Shown here: piece by piece, positions 51,349 to 53,309 of the stretch
Layout: the number at the start of each line of letters is the position of its first letter
Numbering within the stretch: the stretch's first letter is position 1
Position numbers and translations under genes: made by a program
Source of the DNA: 62-47 sp049647485
GTDB lineage: Bacteria; Pseudomonadota; Alphaproteobacteria; Rhizobiales; Xanthobacteraceae
Assembly (NCBI GenBank): GCA_049647485.1
Contig: JBARXT010000195.1
Location: forward strand, 1 to 53,309
Direction of reading: 5' to 3'
DNA length: 53,309 nucleotides
The notes under the pieces: model-generated
The model's input: only the letters and a program-made list of their open reading frames with translations
Database searches by the model: none
Told to the model about the DNA's origin: nothing

Positions 51349-52715
51349 CGATGGCCCCGGCCATGATGATGCCGTGAGCCGCGATGATGCTGCGCCGGGC
51401 GTTTCACCGTCGTGTCGCGCTTAACTTGCGGCAGCGGCATGGTGCGTCCGGCGGCGACCGGATCGAGCGCCTTCGGCACCAGAATCGCGAAGCGAATATT
51501 CTGACGTAACCGACCGGCGATCTGCGCCGCCTCGGCTCCCGCGCCGAAATAAATATCGGCACGCGCCGGGCCGACGATGGCCGAGCCGGTATCCTGCGCG
51601 ACCATCAGATGGCGGAACGGCGTTTGCGCCTGCGCGGATTCGACCGGCAGGGTGCCCTCGAGAAAAAACGGCGTGCCGTAAACGTGAAGCGCCTTGTCGA
51701 CCGCGATGGAGCGGCGCGGCGTCAGCGGCACGCCCTGTGCGCCGACGGCCTCGTCCTCGTCGGACAGCTGCACCTCGCGAAAGAAAACATAGGAGCGGTT
51801 CTGCCGCCGCAATTCCTTGGCGCCGTCCGGATTGGCGTTCATCCATTCGCGGATGCGCTGCATCGACATTTCTTCGCGCGGAATGATGTTGCGTTCGATC
51901 AGGACGCGGCCGACCGGCGTATAGCGATAGCCGTTGTGCGCGTCGTAGTTGATGCGGATGGTGGAGCCGTCCTCAAGGCGAACACGGGCCGAGCCTTGAA
52001 TCTGCGTGAACAAGAGATCCGTTTCGCTCTTGAGCCAGCAAATTTCGAGGCCGCGTCCGGCGATGGCGCCATCCTCGATGGCGGCACGATCATAGTAAGG
52101 CACCAGCTTGCGGCGGCCGATCTTGCGGAACACCTCCCCGCCATTGGGCAGGCCGGTGGCACTTTGCTTGAATCCGCGCACGAACAGGTTCGACGGTCGG
52201 CGATAGACCGGCACGGTATAGACATCGGTGCGCGTCCGCGAACCGTCGATGATGGGTTCGTAGTACCCGGTGACGAAGCCAGCCTCCTCACCAAGGCGGG
52301 AAATCCAGAGCGGACGAAAATGTTGCTCGAAAAACCGGCGTGCAGCCTGATCGTTTTTGACATGCAAACCCTTGGCGGCGCGACAGGGCGCGCGCAACGA
52401 ATCGCCAATCGCCTTGCTGGTCGGCGAAGGTTGCCGCGCGGCCAGGATCGCCACGCAACTTTTGCGAAACGCGGCGAATGCTGCCAGATGGTCGTCGTCC
52501 CGCCAGCCGTCGAGCGCATCCCATGTCGTTGGCGCGTACTGTCCGCCGGGGATTTCGATCGGCGCAATCCGATGCGGCGAATGGTGCGGTTTGGGATGAT
52601 GCGCCCGCCTGGCCTCGGCCGGAAGGGAGAAAACTCCGAGCAAGCCTATTGCGAGGCAAAGCGTCGCCAGGCGCGCCCTTGGCCGGCCGGCGTTACTGCG
52701 CGCTTCCCGTCCCAA
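51345..52715 (-). CDS. mltA: Membrane-bound lytic murein transglycosylase A
   Basis: MltA cleaves peptidoglycan glycan strands to 1,6-anhydromuropeptides. Conserved blocks are GYYEPIIDGSRTRTDVYTVPVYRRP, VPYYDRAAIEDGAIAGRGLEICWL, FTQIQGSARVRLEDGS and, at the active site, VAQDTGSAIVGPARADIYFG with its catalytic Asp. A signal peptide (LATLCLAIGLLGVFSLPAEA) precedes His-rich sequence, and the C-terminal tail is also His-rich. The start is inferred at TTG 52715, inside the end of the Tim44-like gene; no ATG lies between that gene's stop and the signal peptide. Confidence 0.85.
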   Translation of the reverse strand: MGREARSNAGRPRARLATLCLAIGLLGVFSLPAEARRAHHPKPHHSPHRIAPIEIPGGQYAPTTWDALDGWRDDDHLAAFAAFRKSCVAILAARQPSPTSKAIGDSLRAPCRAAKGLHVKNDQAARRFFEQHFRPLWISRLGEEAGFVTGYYEPIIDGSRTRTDVYTVPVYRRPSNLFVRGFKQSATGLPNGGEVFRKIGRRKLVPYYDRAAIEDGAIAGRGLEICWLKSETDLLFTQIQGSARVRLEDGSTIRINYDAHNGYRYTPVGRVLIERNIIPREEMSMQRIREWMNANPDGAKELRRQNRSYVFFREVQLSDEDEAVGAQGVPLTPRRSIAVDKALHVYGTPFFLEGTLPVESAQAQTPFRHLMVAQDTGSAIVGPARADIYFGAGAEAAQIAGRLRQNIRFAILVPKALDPVAAGRTMPLPQVKRDTTVKRPAQHHRGSRHHHGRGHR

Positions 52716-53309
52716 CCAGCTTCCAGTTCGGATCGCGCGAGTTGGTGTCGCGGGCAAAGGTCCAGACATCGGTGATATCGGTGACCTTCTCCGGATTACC
52801 GTCAACGATCGCACCTGCTTTATCCCTGGTGACGGAGATCATCTGCGACACGAAGCGAACCGTCAGTTGGCTGATGTGGTCACGCACTTCAGCACTGACC
52901 AATTCGGCCTTGTCGATCGAAACGAAGCGCGTATCGACCTTCTGCTCCGCCTTCTCGCGGGTGCGGATGGCACTGTCAAAGCTGTCATAGACGTCCGACG
53001 ACAACAAATCTTTCAGCGCCCGGCGATCGCCATTGGCAAACGCCAGCACGATCATTTCATAGGCGCTGCGCGCGCCGCTGATGAAATGCTGGGGGTCGAA
53101 CGACGAATCCTGCGCGACAATGGCGTCGAGTCCGGAGGCCAGCGCCGAGTCGGGCTCGGCAACACCCTTCCAGCGATTGGCAGCCGGCTCCGTTTCACCT
53201 GCCGGCACCGCCGGGGGCTGATCGATCACGGTCCCGGGCATCGGCACCACCTTGCCGTCCTGCGCGCCGTTGAGAATGTCGCGGGCAGCACGGTCAAGGG
53301 GCGGTCGCT
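52693..53309 (-). CDS. Tim44/TimA-like protein, partial
   Basis: The gene runs off the right edge, so the N-terminus, expected to hold one transmembrane helix, is outside the window. The visible 205 or so residues show the Tim44-like domain: QHFISGARSAYEMIVLAFANGDRRALKDLLSSDVYDSF, RFVSIDKAELVSAEVRD and DVWTFARDTNSRDPNWKLVGTG. Bacterial members are membrane-associated proteins of unsettled function related to the mitochondrial import motor subunit. The in-frame ATG at 53250 is internal. It overlaps mltA by 23 bases. Confidence 0.87.
   Translation of the reverse strand, partial: RPPLDRAARDILNGAQDGKVVPMPGTVIDQPPAVPAGETEPAANRWKGVAEPDSALASGLDAIVAQDSSFDPQHFISGARSAYEMIVLAFANGDRRALKDLLSSDVYDSFDSAIRTREKAEQKVDTRFVSIDKAELVSAEVRDHISQLTVRFVSQMISVTRDKAGAIVDGNPEKVTDITDVWTFARDTNSRDPNWKLVGTGSAQ

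Overview
This window is a gene-dense, high-GC alphaproteobacterial chromosome segment. Gene order and protein style point to the Bradyrhizobium / Afipia / Rhodopseudomonas group (Nitrobacteraceae). This is inferred from infC-rpmI-rplT-pheST, grpE-hrcA-rph-rdgB-hemW, the LpoA-like lipoprotein next to rsmI-yraN-gshB, hisBHAFE-coaA beside hslVU, and several intergenic palindromes typical of that group. There is no rRNA, tRNA or CRISPR array. Most of the window is housekeeping DNA.

Layout: (1) 57-5311, translation: infC with a rare ATT start, rpmI, rplT, pheS, pheT. (2) 5541-16743, mixed metabolism and envelope genes: a serine hydrolase, a TauE/SafE permease, an exported metallo-hydrolase, an exported amine oxidase, a YiiX-like cysteine hydrolase, NADP-glutamate dehydrogenase, a CysZ-like membrane protein, endonuclease III, a DUF2244 protein and an alkyl-DNA methyltransferase. 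(3) 16770-23945, a minus-strand run: dnaK, dnaJ, a phospholipid N-methyltransferase, an FMN reductase, pyrF, a DUF1330 protein, dapB, gpmA. (4) 24237-34539: an exported protein, an exported nicotinamidase, grpE/hrcA facing away from rph-rdgB-hemW, then the LpoA-like lipoprotein divergent from rsmI-yraN-gshB.

(5) 34587-39653 is the accessory spot. A comM (yifB) gene is split inside its Walker A motif by about 2.57 kb of foreign-looking DNA carrying a GAF-GGDEF-EAL cyclic-di-GMP protein. The five bases TGATG stand at both junctions. Removing one copy plus the insert restores a continuous 512-codon comM, so this looks like a transposition with a 5-bp target duplication. The insert shows no transposase and no clear terminal inverted repeats. 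An AT-rich island lies just upstream of comM.

(6) 39789 to the end: an exported protein, a hybrid histidine kinase, an OlsB-type acyltransferase, a minus-strand hisB-DUF2628-hisH-hisA-hisF-hisE-coaA cluster, divergent hslVU, then smr, mltA and a Tim44-like gene that runs off the right edge.

How the parts relate: chaperone and protease functions (DnaK/DnaJ, GrpE/HrcA, HslVU) are spread through the window. Candidate heat-shock promoters lie before dnaK and hslV. Envelope functions recur (MltA, LpoA-like, PmtA, OlsB, YiiX-like). Compact translational coupling (GTGA or ATGA overlaps) joins pheS/pheT, hisH/hisA, DUF2628/hisH and mltA/smr. At least five families of palindromic intergenic repeats fill the spacers.
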